Positions 1 to 8,362 of a stretch of 64,000 nt of DNA are shown here, piece after piece. The stretch spans positions 2,542,001 through 2,606,000 of the forward strand of contig NZ_CP073637.1 of NCBI RefSeq assembly GCF_029962485.1, in the 5' to 3' direction. Positions within the stretch are counted from its first letter, which is position 1, and every line of letters starts with the position of its first letter. Source of the stretch: Burkholderia cepacia. Lineage in GTDB: Bacteria > Pseudomonadota > Gammaproteobacteria > Burkholderiales > Burkholderiaceae. The translations under genes were made by a program, and so were the position numbers. Below the pieces are notes generated by a model. The model was not told where the DNA came from. It ran no database searches and saw nothing but the letters and a program-made list of their open reading frames with translations.

Positions 1-27
1 CAACGGAATACCGCACAGCTGTAGCAT
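1..27 (-). CDS. Glutathione S-transferase family protein (5' end only)
   Basis: Only the first nine codons are inside the window; the gene runs off the left edge. The reverse strand reads ATG at 27 preceded by a good ribosome binding site (AAGGAGA a few bases upstream), and the encoded start MLQLCGIPL matches the first beta strand of cytosolic GSTs, which in this subgroup normally continues with SNYYNKVK. GSTs conjugate glutathione to electrophiles or reduce peroxides in the cytoplasm. The gene is divergent from the enoyl-CoA hydratase gene at 230, so the 202 bp between them probably holds both promoters. The family call rests on nine residues, so confidence is moderate. Confidence 0.6.
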
Positions 28-229
28 CGGAGTCTCCTTCCTTGCTGAAGCGCAGCCGCGACGGTGGCGGCCGCATCGGGATTCATCGCGCTGAAAAGCA
101 CGTTCGTGCTAGTCTAAAGCAAGTTTTGCGTTCGTCACGACAACATTACATCTGCTGCGGCAACCGTTCCGACTGCCCGCGCAACATGCGCGGCGCCGCC
201 ACCACGCCATCCGATGGAGACACACTCGC

Positions 230-1021
230 ATGAGTGCTGAACTGCTGGCCTCGCGTCCGCCCGAGAGCGATTCGACGCTCGTCCTCACGCTGTCCAATCC
301 CGGCGCGCGCAACGCGCTGCATCCCGACATGTATGCGGCCGGCATCGAAGCGATTGCCACCGCCGATCGCGATCCCGCGATTCGCGCAGTCGTACTGACG
401 GGCGCCGATCGCTTCTTCTGTGCAGGCGGCAACCTGAACCGGTTACTCGAGAACCGTTCGAAAGATCCGTCCTACCAGGCCGACAGCATCGACCAGCTCG
501 CCGCATGGGTCGCGGCGATCCGCGCCTCGACGAAACCGGTGATTGCAGCCGTCGAAGGCGCCGCGGCCGGCGCGGGCTTCTCGCTCGCGCTCGCGTGCGA
601 CATGATCGTCGCCGCGCACGACGCCAAATTCGTGATGTCGTATGCGCGTGTGGGGCTCACGCCGGACGGCGGCGGTTCGTGGTTCCTCGCGCGCGCACTG
701 CCGCGCGCGATGGCGGCCGAGATCCTGTTCGAAGGCAAACCGATCACCGCCGAGCGCCTGCATGCGCTCGGCGTCGTGAACCGGCTCGCCGTGCCCGGCG
801 CGGCACTGACCGACGCGCTCGCCTGGGCCGACGCACTCGCCGGCATCTCGCCGAATGCGCTCACGCGCATCAAGTCGCTGCTCGACGATGCGACGACGCA
901 ACCGCTCGAATCGCATCTCGGTACCGAGCGCGATCATTTCGTCACGTCGTTGCATCATGCGGACGGGCTCGAAGGCATCACCGCATTTCTCGAGAAACGC
1001 CAGCCGCGCTACAAGCGCTGA
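230..1021 (+). CDS. Enoyl-CoA hydratase/isomerase family protein (oxepin-CoA hydrolase, alternative type)
   Basis: A 263-residue crotonase-fold protein that acts on CoA thioesters in the cytoplasm. Two oxyanion-hole segments are visible: GADRFFCAGGNLNRL (around residue 60-75) and EGAAAGAGFSLALACD (around 105-120). The following block with GLTPDGGGSWFLARALP is typical of the PaaG/PaaB-like branch that Burkholderia annotation calls alternative-type oxepin-CoA hydrolase. No phenylacetate catabolism genes are adjacent, so the substrate is uncertain; general fatty or aromatic acyl-CoA hydration is equally possible. The start at 230 has GGAG about 11 bases upstream. It is transcribed away from the partial GST gene. 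Confidence 0.85.
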   Translation: MSAELLASRPPESDSTLVLTLSNPGARNALHPDMYAAGIEAIATADRDPAIRAVVLTGADRFFCAGGNLNRLLENRSKDPSYQADSIDQLAAWVAAIRASTKPVIAAVEGAAAGAGFSLALACDMIVAAHDAKFVMSYARVGLTPDGGGSWFLARALPRAMAAEILFEGKPITAERLHALGVVNRLAVPGAALTDALAWADALAGISPNALTRIKSLLDDATTQPLESHLGTERDHFVTSLHHADGLEGITAFLEKRQPRYKR

Positions 1022-1262
1022 TCCGCTCCGTCCGCTCTCGACATGCCGCGGCGGCGCCCTGTCGCCAAGGCGATCGAAACCGCGCAAAAAAATGCGCTGA
1101 CACACGCCGTGCACGACGTCGGCGACGCGCTCCGCGTCGCCCGCGCGCACGCATCCGCAGGCACGTTTCCGTCGCCAGCAGCCCGCGTCGATCCATGCTC
1201 TAATGACCGCCTGTCGCGGCGCTCCCGGCGTCGCTTTCGCGCATGCAACCAAGGAGTTGACG

Positions 1263-1955
1263 ATGATCGACGTCTATAGCTGGGCGACCCCGAACGGCCA
1301 CAAGGTGCACATCATGCTCGAGGAAACGGGCCTCGCATACCGTGTACATCCGGTCGATATCGGCGCGGGCGACCAGTTCAAGCCCGACTTCCTGAAGATC
1401 AGCCCGAACAACAAGATCCCGGCCATCGTCGATCCGGACGGCCCCGGCGGCAAGCCGATCTCGCTGTTCGAATCGGGCGCGATCCTGATCTATCTCGCGG
1501 AGAAGACCGGCAAGTTCCTGCCGACCGATCCGGCCGCGCGCTATGCGACGCTCGAGTGGCTGATGTTCCAGATGGGCGGTGTCGGCCCGATGCTCGGGCA
1601 GGCGCACCACTTCCGCCTGTATGCGCCGGAGAAGATCGAGTACGCGGTCAACCGCTACACGAACGAAGCGAAGCGCCTGTACAACGTGATGGACAAGCGC
1701 CTCGGCGAATCCGAATATCTCGCGGGCGACGCGTACACGATCGCGGACATTGCGACGTTCCCGTGGACGCGCTCGTGGCAGAACCAGGGCGTCGTGCTCG
1801 ACGAGTTGCCGAACGTGAAGCGCTGGTACGACGCGATCGCCGCGCGACCGGCCGTGCAGCGCGGCGTCGAAGTGCTCGCGTCGATGCGCAAGGCACTGCA
1901 GGACGACAAGGCACGCGAAGTGCTGTTCGGCGCGACGCAATACGCGAAGCACTGA
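1263..1955 (+). CDS. Glutathione S-transferase, YfcG/YghU-like (nu class)
   Basis: A 230-residue GST. I place the start at 1263 because AAGGAG lies at 1251-1256, six bases upstream; a longer frame begins at 1203 but has no ribosome binding site. The N-terminal thioredoxin-fold domain opens MIDVYSWATPNGHKVHIMLE, and the S/T-P-N-G-x-K-V motif is characteristic of YfcG-type disulfide-bond oxidoreductases that bind glutathione. The cis-Pro and SLFESGAILIYLAEK glutathione-binding segment follows near residues 50-75, then an all-helical C-terminal domain. Known YfcG proteins reduce small disulfides rather than acting as classical transferases. It appears to be a single gene; the next genes are on the opposite strand. 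Confidence 0.88.
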   Translation: MIDVYSWATPNGHKVHIMLEETGLAYRVHPVDIGAGDQFKPDFLKISPNNKIPAIVDPDGPGGKPISLFESGAILIYLAEKTGKFLPTDPAARYATLEWLMFQMGGVGPMLGQAHHFRLYAPEKIEYAVNRYTNEAKRLYNVMDKRLGESEYLAGDAYTIADIATFPWTRSWQNQGVVLDELPNVKRWYDAIAARPAVQRGVEVLASMRKALQDDKAREVLFGATQYAKH

Positions 1956-2007
1956 CACGCATGTGACGTGACAGGCAGGGCGGCATCCGTGCCTGCCGCC
2001 CCGCGCT

Positions 2008-2484
2008 TCAGAAGTAATGCAGCGTGATGAACTCCGCCGCGCACACCAGCAGCGGCGCATCGGGACGCTCGGTCTGAATCGACACCGACCACGTCACCTG
2101 CACGCCGCCCTGCGCGGCGTCGGCGGTTTCCTTCACCGCAAACAACGCGCGCACGCGTGCACCGACCGCCACCGGCTTCAGGAAGCGCACGCGATTCAGT
2201 CCGTAGTTCACGCCCATCTTCTGCTCGAAGCGCATTGCATCGGTCATCAACGCGGGAATCAACGACAGCGTCAGGAACCCGTGCGCGATCGGCCCGCCGA
2301 ACGGCGACTCGCGTCGCGCGCGTTCGGGATCGACGTGGATCCATTGATGATCGCCGGTCGCGTCGGCGAAACCGTCGACACGAGGCTGGTCGATCGCGAT
2401 CCAGCCGCTCGCGAGCGGCTCCGCGCCGACCCGTGCCTGCAGCGCCTGCGCCGATGCGATCAGCGGCAAGGTCACGTCCGTCAT
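2008..2484 (-). CDS. MaoC family (R)-specific enoyl-CoA hydratase
   Basis: A 158-residue single hot-dog protein. The R-hydratase signature is seen as FADATGDHQWIHVDPERA, carrying the catalytic Asp and His, followed by the glycine-rich FGGPIAHGFLTLSLIP. Such enzymes add water to trans-2-enoyl-CoA to give (R)-3-hydroxyacyl-CoA. The start ATG (2484-2482) overlaps the stop of the upstream MaoC gene by ATGA, so the two are translationally coupled. It is the last gene of a four-gene acyl-CoA cluster with two acyl-CoA dehydrogenases. The pairing with a second MaoC gene suggests the two may form a heteromer; that is inference. Confidence 0.85.
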   Translation of the reverse strand: MTDVTLPLIASAQALQARVGAEPLASGWIAIDQPRVDGFADATGDHQWIHVDPERARRESPFGGPIAHGFLTLSLIPALMTDAMRFEQKMGVNYGLNRVRFLKPVAVGARVRALFAVKETADAAQGGVQVTWSVSIQTERPDAPLLVCAAEFITLHYF

Positions 2485-2942
2485 GCGTTTGCCCGTCCCG
2501 GATGGCGCAGCCCGAAGAGCACCTTGGTGTGCACGCTGATCACCGTCTCGCCGGCTTCGTTCGTGCCGACCCACTCCGTCGACACGATGCCGCGGTCGGG
2601 CTTGCTCTCCGACACGCGCTTGTCGTGGACCTTCTGGTACATCGTGATCGTGTCGCCGGCCCGCACCGGCTTGAGCCAGCGGATCGAGTCGATGCCCGGC
2701 GAGCCCATGCTGGTCGAATCCGGCCCGAGCTTCTTGATGAGCAGGCTCATGAACACCGAACACGTATGCCAGCCGCTCGCGACGAGCCCGCCGAAATGCG
2801 ACGCCTTCCCGGCTTCCTCGTCGAGGTGGAACGGCTGCGGGTCATAGCGTTTCGCGAACGCCTTGATGTCGTCGGGCTCGAACGTGTAGCGGCCCACTTC
2901 GGTGGTGCTGCCGACCACCAGGTCTTCGTAACTGATACCCAC
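2481..2942 (-). CDS. MaoC/hot-dog acyl-CoA dehydratase (second subunit type)
   Basis: A hot-dog-fold protein of 153 residues if translation starts at GTG 2942. I prefer this start because AAGGAG sits eight bases upstream (2956-2951). An in-frame ATG at 2984-2982 overlaps the stop of the upstream acyl-CoA dehydrogenase as ATGA and would add 14 residues, so it remains possible. The motif FAKRYDPQPFHLDEEA followed by FGGLVASGWHT is the MaoC catalytic region. The neighbouring dehydrogenases suggest that it hydrates the enoyl-CoA they produce. The downstream MaoC gene overlaps its stop codon. Confidence 0.82.
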   Translation of the reverse strand: MGISYEDLVVGSTTEVGRYTFEPDDIKAFAKRYDPQPFHLDEEAGKASHFGGLVASGWHTCSVFMSLLIKKLGPDSTSMGSPGIDSIRWLKPVRAGDTITMYQKVHDKRVSESKPDRGIVSTEWVGTNEAGETVISVHTKVLFGLRHPGRANA

Positions 2943-2980
2943 TTGCAAGTCTCCTTGTCTGGCGCGCTCGCGCGTCGCCG

Positions 2981-4114
2981 TCATGCCGCGTCGGTCTGCG
3001 CGAAATCGGGCAGCGCCGCGATGCGGGCAAGATGATGATCGGTGTCGCCAAGCGTCGTCTCGATGATCGTCAGCCGCTTGAACAAATGCGCGGCGGCGAC
3101 CTCGTTGGTCACGCCCATGCCACCGTGCAACTGGACGGCCTGCTGGCCGACGAAGCGTGCAGCCGCACCGACACGCGCCTTCGCGGCCGATACGGCCTTG
3201 CGCCGCGCATCGGGGTCGTCGCTCGCATAGCGCACTGCCGCCAGATAGGTCAGCGAACGTGCCTGCTCCGCATGGATCAGCATGTCGACCATCCGGTGCT
3301 GCAGCGCCTGGAAACGCGCGATCGGCACGCCGAACTGCTCGCGCGTCTTCGTATATTCGACCGTCGCACGATTCAGTTCGTCGAGCGCGCCGACCGCTTC
3401 CGCGCACAGCAGGAACGTCGCGTAATCGGCAATCTGCTCGAGCGCCGCCGCGTCGCGCGCACCGCCCGTCAGCAATCGGGCCGGCGTTTCGTTGAATTCG
3501 ATCGTCGCGGCACGCTGGCCGTCGATCGTCCGGTAGTCGGCCACCTTCGCGTTCGCCGCATCGCGTTCGACGACGAAAAGGCCGATGCCGCCGCCATCGA
3601 CGCGCGCAGGCACGATCCACGCATGCGCCTGTGCGCCGTGCTGTACGACCGACTTGGCGCCAGTCAGCCGGTACGTGCCACCCTGTTCGTGCGCATGCGT
3701 GTCGAGTTCGTACAGGTCGTAGCGCGCATGCGGTTCATGGAACGCAACCGCCAGCCGCTTCTGCCCCTGTGCGACGGCCTCCAGCAGCGCCGCATCCTCG
3801 CCCGCGCCGGAGCCGGCGATACGCAATGCCTCGACGCCGACCGCCGTGGCCCAATACGGCTCGATCACGAGCGCGCGGCCGAGCTCCTGCATCACGACCA
3901 GCATGTCGACGGGGCCGCCGCCGAAGCCGCCCTGTGCGTCCGGCACGGGCAGCGCGGTCAGCCCCAGTTCCGTGAACGCGCCCCATTGCGTGTCCGACAC
4001 GCCCGTGTCGCTGCGCACGATCGCCTGGCGCGCGTCGAAGCCGTATTGCTCGCCGAGATAACGGCGCAGCGCGTCAGCGAACTGCTGCTGCTCATCGGTA
4101 AAGCTGAAATCCAT
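2981..4114 (-). CDS. Acyl-CoA dehydrogenase family protein (377 aa)
   Basis: A flavoprotein of the acyl-CoA dehydrogenase superfamily: N-terminal helical domain (MDFSFTDEQQQFADALRRYL), middle beta domain and C-terminal helical domain with EQFGVPIARFQALQHRMVDM and the FAD/dimer segment QLHGGMGVTNE near residue 330. It is slightly short and diverged in the middle domain compared with medium-chain enzymes. It lies 19 bases downstream of a second, more conserved dehydrogenase on the same strand. Adjacent non-identical pairs like this often form heterotetramers in which one chain carries the base and the other completes the FAD site; whether that holds here is inference. Substrate unknown. Confidence 0.87.
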   Translation of the reverse strand: MDFSFTDEQQQFADALRRYLGEQYGFDARQAIVRSDTGVSDTQWGAFTELGLTALPVPDAQGGFGGGPVDMLVVMQELGRALVIEPYWATAVGVEALRIAGSGAGEDAALLEAVAQGQKRLAVAFHEPHARYDLYELDTHAHEQGGTYRLTGAKSVVQHGAQAHAWIVPARVDGGGIGLFVVERDAANAKVADYRTIDGQRAATIEFNETPARLLTGGARDAAALEQIADYATFLLCAEAVGALDELNRATVEYTKTREQFGVPIARFQALQHRMVDMLIHAEQARSLTYLAAVRYASDDPDARRKAVSAAKARVGAAARFVGQQAVQLHGGMGVTNEVAAAHLFKRLTIIETTLGDTDHHLARIAALPDFAQTDAA

Positions 4115-4133
4115 GGTTGTCTCCGTTCCCTGA

Positions 4134-5330
4134 TCACAGCCCCAGAATCATCTGCGCGATGATGTTCTTCTGGATCTCGTTCGAACCGCCGTAGATCGAC
4201 GTCTTCCGGTAATTGAAGTAGTACGCGGCGAGCGGCGCCGCATCGTCGTCGCCCGCGATGCTGTGCTCGCGCTCACCGTCGAGGAACGGCACGTCGAACG
4301 GCGCGGCGAGCGGGCCGATCGCGTCGACCATCAGTTCGGTGAGCGCCTGCTGCACCTCGGTGCCCTTGATCTTCAGCATCGATGCCTCGGGGCCAGGCCC
4401 CTTGCCGCTCGTCTCGCGGCTGACGACGCGCAGCACCGTCACCTCGAGCGCCATCAGCTCGACTTCGAGCGCCGCGACCTTCGCGGCGAACACCGGATCG
4501 GCGAGCAACGGCTTGCCGTTCTTGCGCTGGTTCGACGCCACGCGCTTCAGGAACGCAAGTTCGCGCTTCGACGCGCCGACACGCGCGATGCCGGTCCGCT
4601 CATGGCCGAGCAGGTATTTCGCATAGGTCCAGCCGCGGTTCTCGTCACCGACGAGGTTCTCGACCGGCACCTTCACGTCCTCGAAGAACACTTCGTTGAC
4701 CTCGTGGTCCTCGTCGAGCATGACGATCGGTCGCACCGTGATGCCGGGCGTCTTCATGTCGATCAGCAGGAACGAGATACCCTCTTGCTTCTTCGCGGCC
4801 GGATCGGTGCGCACGAGGCAGAACATCATGTCGGCGTACTGGCCGAGCGTCGTCCAGGTCTTCTGGCCGTTGACGACATAGTGGTCGCCGTGGCGCTCGG
4901 CGCGCGTGCGCAACGAGGCGAGGTCGGATCCCGAACCGGGCTCCGAGTAACCCTGGCACCACCAGTCGGAACCGTCGAGTATGCGTGGCAGATAGTGGCG
5001 TTTCTGTGCTTCGCTGCCGTACTTCATCAGCACCGGCGCGACCATCGATACGCCGAACGGCAGCACGGTCGGCGCACCGATCCGTGCGCACTCCTCGTCC
5101 CAGATGTGCCGCTGCGTCGCGTTCCAGCCCGGGCCGCCGTATTCGACGGGCCAGGCAGGTGCGGACCAGCCGCGCTGGCCGAGAATCCGGTGCCAGCTCG
5201 CGAAATCCTCGCGGTCGAGTCGTTTGTGATCGAGTACCTTGGCGCGCAGTGCATGAGGCAGGTTGGCCTCGAGCCAGGCGCGGACGTCAACGCGGAACGC
5301 GTCGTCGGCGGGGGAATAATCCAGATCCAT
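4134..5330 (-). CDS. Acyl-CoA dehydrogenase family protein (398 aa)
   Basis: An acyl-CoA dehydrogenase that oxidises acyl-CoA to 2-enoyl-CoA with FAD. Visible features are the N-terminal helices, the FAD/substrate loop WCQGYSEPGSGSDLASLRT (around residues 115-135), VNGQKTWTTLGQYADMMF, and a C-terminal block ending YGGSNEIQKNIIAQ. The usual YEG glutamate of short and medium-chain enzymes is replaced by YGG, so the catalytic base must lie elsewhere, as in long-chain and isovaleryl-type enzymes. It is the first gene of the reverse-strand dehydrogenase/MaoC cluster and probably sets its transcription. The pathway could be degradation of branched, cyclic or terpenoid acids; nothing in the window decides. 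Confidence 0.9.
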   Translation of the reverse strand: MDLDYSPADDAFRVDVRAWLEANLPHALRAKVLDHKRLDREDFASWHRILGQRGWSAPAWPVEYGGPGWNATQRHIWDEECARIGAPTVLPFGVSMVAPVLMKYGSEAQKRHYLPRILDGSDWWCQGYSEPGSGSDLASLRTRAERHGDHYVVNGQKTWTTLGQYADMMFCLVRTDPAAKKQEGISFLLIDMKTPGITVRPIVMLDEDHEVNEVFFEDVKVPVENLVGDENRGWTYAKYLLGHERTGIARVGASKRELAFLKRVASNQRKNGKPLLADPVFAAKVAALEVELMALEVTVLRVVSRETSGKGPGPEASMLKIKGTEVQQALTELMVDAIGPLAAPFDVPFLDGEREHSIAGDDDAAPLAAYYFNYRKTSIYGGSNEIQKNIIAQMILGL

Positions 5331-5384
5331 GCGCAGTGTCTCCTGTCCGCGGCCGTCCAGCCCGGCCAGGACCCACTGCGTACG

Positions 5385-5807
5385 TCATTGCAGCGGTTCT
5401 TTCAGCGCGGCAGGAATCGGCAGCGGCATCACGTCGATGCCTTCTTCGGCCAAGGATTGCGCATCTTCGGGCGTCGTGACGCCACGAATGCTGCGTGCGG
5501 GCGCCTCGTTGTAATGGATGCGCCGCGCTTCCTCGGCGAAGCGCTCGCCCACGTTCTCGGTCTTCTCCAGCACCTCGCGCAGTGCGCGCATCACCTGCGC
5601 CTGCAGCGCACGCGGATCAGCCGGCTGGGCCTGCGTCGCGCCCGACAGGTTCAGGCGCGGCGCCGACGGCAGGCGGTTGACCTCGGTCGTCCCGCACACC
5701 GGACATTCGACCAGCTTGCGGGACAACTGCGCTTCGAATTCATCGGCGGAAGCGAACCAGCCTTCGAACCGATGACCGTGCGGGCACTGTAAATCGAGGA
5801 CCTTCAT
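5385..5807 (-). CDS. DUF1178 family protein
   Basis: A 140-residue cytoplasmic protein of unknown function. The N-terminus MKVLDLQCPHGHRFEGWF, followed by a VECPVCGTTEVNRLPSAP segment, gives a short Cys/His zinc-ribbon-like region (C-P-H-G-H ... C-P-V-C), typical of DUF1178. The rest is helical and charged. It lies in the same order after nuoN, DUF2818 and NUDIX genes as in other Burkholderia, about 136 bp from the NUDIX gene, so it may be read through from there or have its own promoter. Metal binding is likely from the motif; no function is known to me. Confidence 0.85.
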   Translation of the reverse strand: MKVLDLQCPHGHRFEGWFASADEFEAQLSRKLVECPVCGTTEVNRLPSAPRLNLSGATQAQPADPRALQAQVMRALREVLEKTENVGERFAEEARRIHYNEAPARSIRGVTTPEDAQSLAEEGIDVMPLPIPAALKEPLQ

Positions 5808-5943
5808 GCTGAATCAGGGCGTGTGACGAGTGTAGCGCAAAAAGCACTTTTGTGAACGATCGTGCTAAATCCCGATCGCGCGGCACGAACGCACCGCGTC
5901 ACCGGATTGTAACGCGGCGCCCCACTCGCCGCTGACGCCACGC

Positions 5944-6534
5944 TCAGGGCGTCACGACCGGCCCGAGCGGCCAGGTGCCGGACAGCACCTTGTCGAGCCA
6001 CATCGTGCCGATGATCGTCTTCACGTCGGTGATCTGGCCGGTGCGCACCCATTCCTGCAGGTCGGCTTGCGTCGCCGTAAAGGTTTCGAGGAATTCGCCT
6101 TCGTCGAGCTTGCGTTCGCCGGCCGTCAGCCCGCGCGCAAGGTACAGGTCGATGAATTCGGTCGAATAGGAAATGATCGGGTGAATGCGGGCCAGGAACA
6201 CGTATTCGCGTGCCGTGTAACCCGTTTCCTCGCGCAGTTCGCGCACGGCACACGCGAGCGCTCCTTCGTTCGGATCGAGCTTGCCGGCCGGGAATTCGGC
6301 CATCACCTTGCCGATCGGATAGCGATACTGGCTTTCCATCAGCACGCGGCCGTCGTCGAACAGCGGGATCACCATCACCGCGCCCGGATGCTGGACGTAT
6401 TCGCGCGTGGCCTTCTTGCCGTCCGGCAGACGGACGGTATCGCGCTTGAGCTTGAGGAACGAGCCTTCGAAAATCGCCTCGCTCTCGAGGCAGGTTTCGG
6501 TCAGTGCGGCGTCGTGATTGGGTAGTTCGGCCAT
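5944..6534 (-). CDS. NUDIX hydrolase, ADP-ribose diphosphatase-like
   Basis: A 196-residue NUDIX enzyme. The Nudix box is complete: GKLDPNEGALACAVREL followed directly by REETGY, matching Gx5Ex7REUxEExGU near residues 95-120, with the preceding strand YRYPIGKVMAEFPAG typical of ADP-ribose pyrophosphatases that cleave ADP-ribose to AMP and ribose-5-phosphate. The start ATG at 6534 has GGAG about nine bases upstream; an in-frame extension to 6831 lacks any family similarity. It follows DUF2818 and the nuo operon on the same strand with a 41 bp gap. A role in clearing NAD breakdown products next to the NADH dehydrogenase operon is attractive but only inferred. Confidence 0.9.
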   Translation of the reverse strand: MAELPNHDAALTETCLESEAIFEGSFLKLKRDTVRLPDGKKATREYVQHPGAVMVIPLFDDGRVLMESQYRYPIGKVMAEFPAGKLDPNEGALACAVRELREETGYTAREYVFLARIHPIISYSTEFIDLYLARGLTAGERKLDEGEFLETFTATQADLQEWVRTGQITDVKTIIGTMWLDKVLSGTWPLGPVVTP

Positions 6535-6575
6535 CGGCGGGCTCCGGAGGAATGAGCACGCGACGGCCGAAGCCG

Positions 6576-6872
6576 TCAGCGTCGTTTGACGAGATACTGG
6601 AACGTGAAGCCGGGGAACGCGAACACGATGAAGAGACTGAACGTGATCGCGTAAAACTGCCAGCCTTGTTCGAAGCGGTTGCCGGCGCGCGACTCGAGCC
6701 AGAAGCCGAGCGCGCCGACGATGAAGTACAGCACGATCAGCTCGCCGATCCGCACCCACGCACTCTTCTTCGCCGTGCCGAACGGCACGACGGCGAAGAG
6801 GCGTTGGTTCAGGAACGGCAGGTTGGCGCACACAAGCGCCAACAGCACGATAAACCAGCCGGCTGCCGACAT
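6576..6872 (-). CDS. DUF2818 family small membrane protein
   Basis: A 98-residue protein with three likely membrane helices (about residues 4-24, 40-60 and 72-92) separated by short basic loops. Its start codon overlaps the stop of nuoN by one base (TAATG), so it is translationally coupled to the complex I operon. DUF2818 genes are found immediately after nuoN in many betaproteobacteria, suggesting a complex I assembly or accessory role, but no function has been shown to my knowledge. Confidence 0.85.
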   Translation of the reverse strand: MSAAGWFIVLLALVCANLPFLNQRLFAVVPFGTAKKSAWVRIGELIVLYFIVGALGFWLESRAGNRFEQGWQFYAITFSLFIVFAFPGFTFQYLVKRR

Positions 6873-8338
6873 TACAGCGGCAGCGTGTGACGGATTGCCT
6901 GCAGGCAGGCCGTCAGCAGCGGGCTCGGGATCAGGCCGAGCACGACGACCGCCAGGCCGTTCAGCACGAGGATCGTGCGCTTGCAGAAATCACCCGAGAT
7001 CGGCGTCGAATCCTGCGGTGCATCGAAGTACATCAGCTTCACGATGCGCAGGTAGAAGAACGCGCCGAACAGCGACGTGATCACGGCCAGCACGGCCAGC
7101 CACGTGAGGCCCGCGTTGACGGTCGCCTCGAGCACGGCCAGCTTCGCGTAGAAACCGACGGTCGGCGGAATGCCGGCCAGCGAGAACATCATGACCATCA
7201 TCACGAACGCGAACACCGGGCTGCGCTTGTTGAGGCCCTTGAAGTCGTCGATCGTATCGGCTTCGAAATCGCGGCGTGCGAGCAGCATCACCACGCCGAA
7301 CGAGCCGAGCGTCGTGATCAGGTAGACGATCGCGTAGAACATCGCCGAGCTGTAGGCGTTCGCCGGCGCCGCTGCGTCGCCCTTCACGATGCCCGCGAGC
7401 AGGCCGAGCAGCACGAAGCCCATGTTCGAGATCGCCGAGTACGCGAGCATCCGCTTGATGTTGCGCTGGACGATACCGGTGATGTTGCCGACGATCAGCG
7501 ACAGCGCGGCGAGGATCACGAGCGCGGTCTGCCAGTTCTGTGCGAGCGGCAGCAGGCCCATCACCAGGAAGCGCAGGCCCCACGCGAACGCGGCAACCTT
7601 CGGGCCGCCGCCGACGAACAGCGTCATCGCGGTCGGTGCGCCCTGGTAGACGTCCGGCACCCACATGTGGAACGGCACGGCGCCGAGCTTGAACGCGATA
7701 CCGGCGACGATGAAGACCACGCCGAACATCAGCACGGCTGCATCGGTGTTGCCGCTGACCGCCTTGTACACCTCGCCCAGCTCGAGCGAGCCGGTCGCGC
7801 CGTACAGCATCGAGATGCCGTACAGCACGAAGCCCGACGCAAGCGCGCCCAGCACGTAGTACTTCATCGCGGCTTCGCTCGACTGTGCGGCGTCGCGGCG
7901 CAGCGCGATGACTGCGTACAGCGACAGCGACATCAGTTCGAGACCGAGGTACAGCGTCAGGAAGTTGTTGCCCGACACCATGACCAGCTGGCCAAGCAGC
8001 GAGAACATGCCGAGCAGGAACACGTCGCCGCGGAACATGTCGCGATCTTCGAGGTACTTGCGCGAATAGACGAGCGAGACCGCGAAACCGAACGACACGA
8101 CAGCCTTCATCATGCTCGCGAACGAGTCGACGACGACCATCTTCGAGAAGAAGTAGTACTGCTGCGGGTCGAGTGCCTGCACCGCGAACCACACGCCGGC
8201 GACGACCGACGAAACAACCGCGATCAGATAGGTCAGGCGGCGGCCGGAAGCACCGGTAAAGGTGTCGTTCAGCCATGCGACGACGATGGCGGCCATCACC
8301 AGCGCGTCAGGCAACAGGACATTCATAGGAGCGTTCAT
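6872..8338 (-). CDS. nuoN: NADH-quinone oxidoreductase subunit N
   Basis: One of the three antiporter-like proton-pumping membrane subunits of respiratory complex I. The 488-residue protein is almost entirely transmembrane (about 14 helices) and carries the conserved family segments AIALRRDAAQSSEAAMKYYV (helix 7 Lys region) and KRMLAYSAISNMGFVLLG (key Lys and Ser/His region). It is the last nuo gene. The chosen ATG at 8338 has GGAGG about 11 bases upstream; an ATG four codons later is also possible. Length agrees with betaproteobacterial NuoN. Confidence 0.96.
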   Translation of the reverse strand: MNAPMNVLLPDALVMAAIVVAWLNDTFTGASGRRLTYLIAVVSSVVAGVWFAVQALDPQQYYFFSKMVVVDSFASMMKAVVSFGFAVSLVYSRKYLEDRDMFRGDVFLLGMFSLLGQLVMVSGNNFLTLYLGLELMSLSLYAVIALRRDAAQSSEAAMKYYVLGALASGFVLYGISMLYGATGSLELGEVYKAVSGNTDAAVLMFGVVFIVAGIAFKLGAVPFHMWVPDVYQGAPTAMTLFVGGGPKVAAFAWGLRFLVMGLLPLAQNWQTALVILAALSLIVGNITGIVQRNIKRMLAYSAISNMGFVLLGLLAGIVKGDAAAPANAYSSAMFYAIVYLITTLGSFGVVMLLARRDFEADTIDDFKGLNKRSPVFAFVMMVMMFSLAGIPPTVGFYAKLAVLEATVNAGLTWLAVLAVITSLFGAFFYLRIVKLMYFDAPQDSTPISGDFCKRTILVLNGLAVVVLGLIPSPLLTACLQAIRHTLPL

Positions 8339-8362
8339 GATCTAGAGTTCCTCCGCTCGCGA

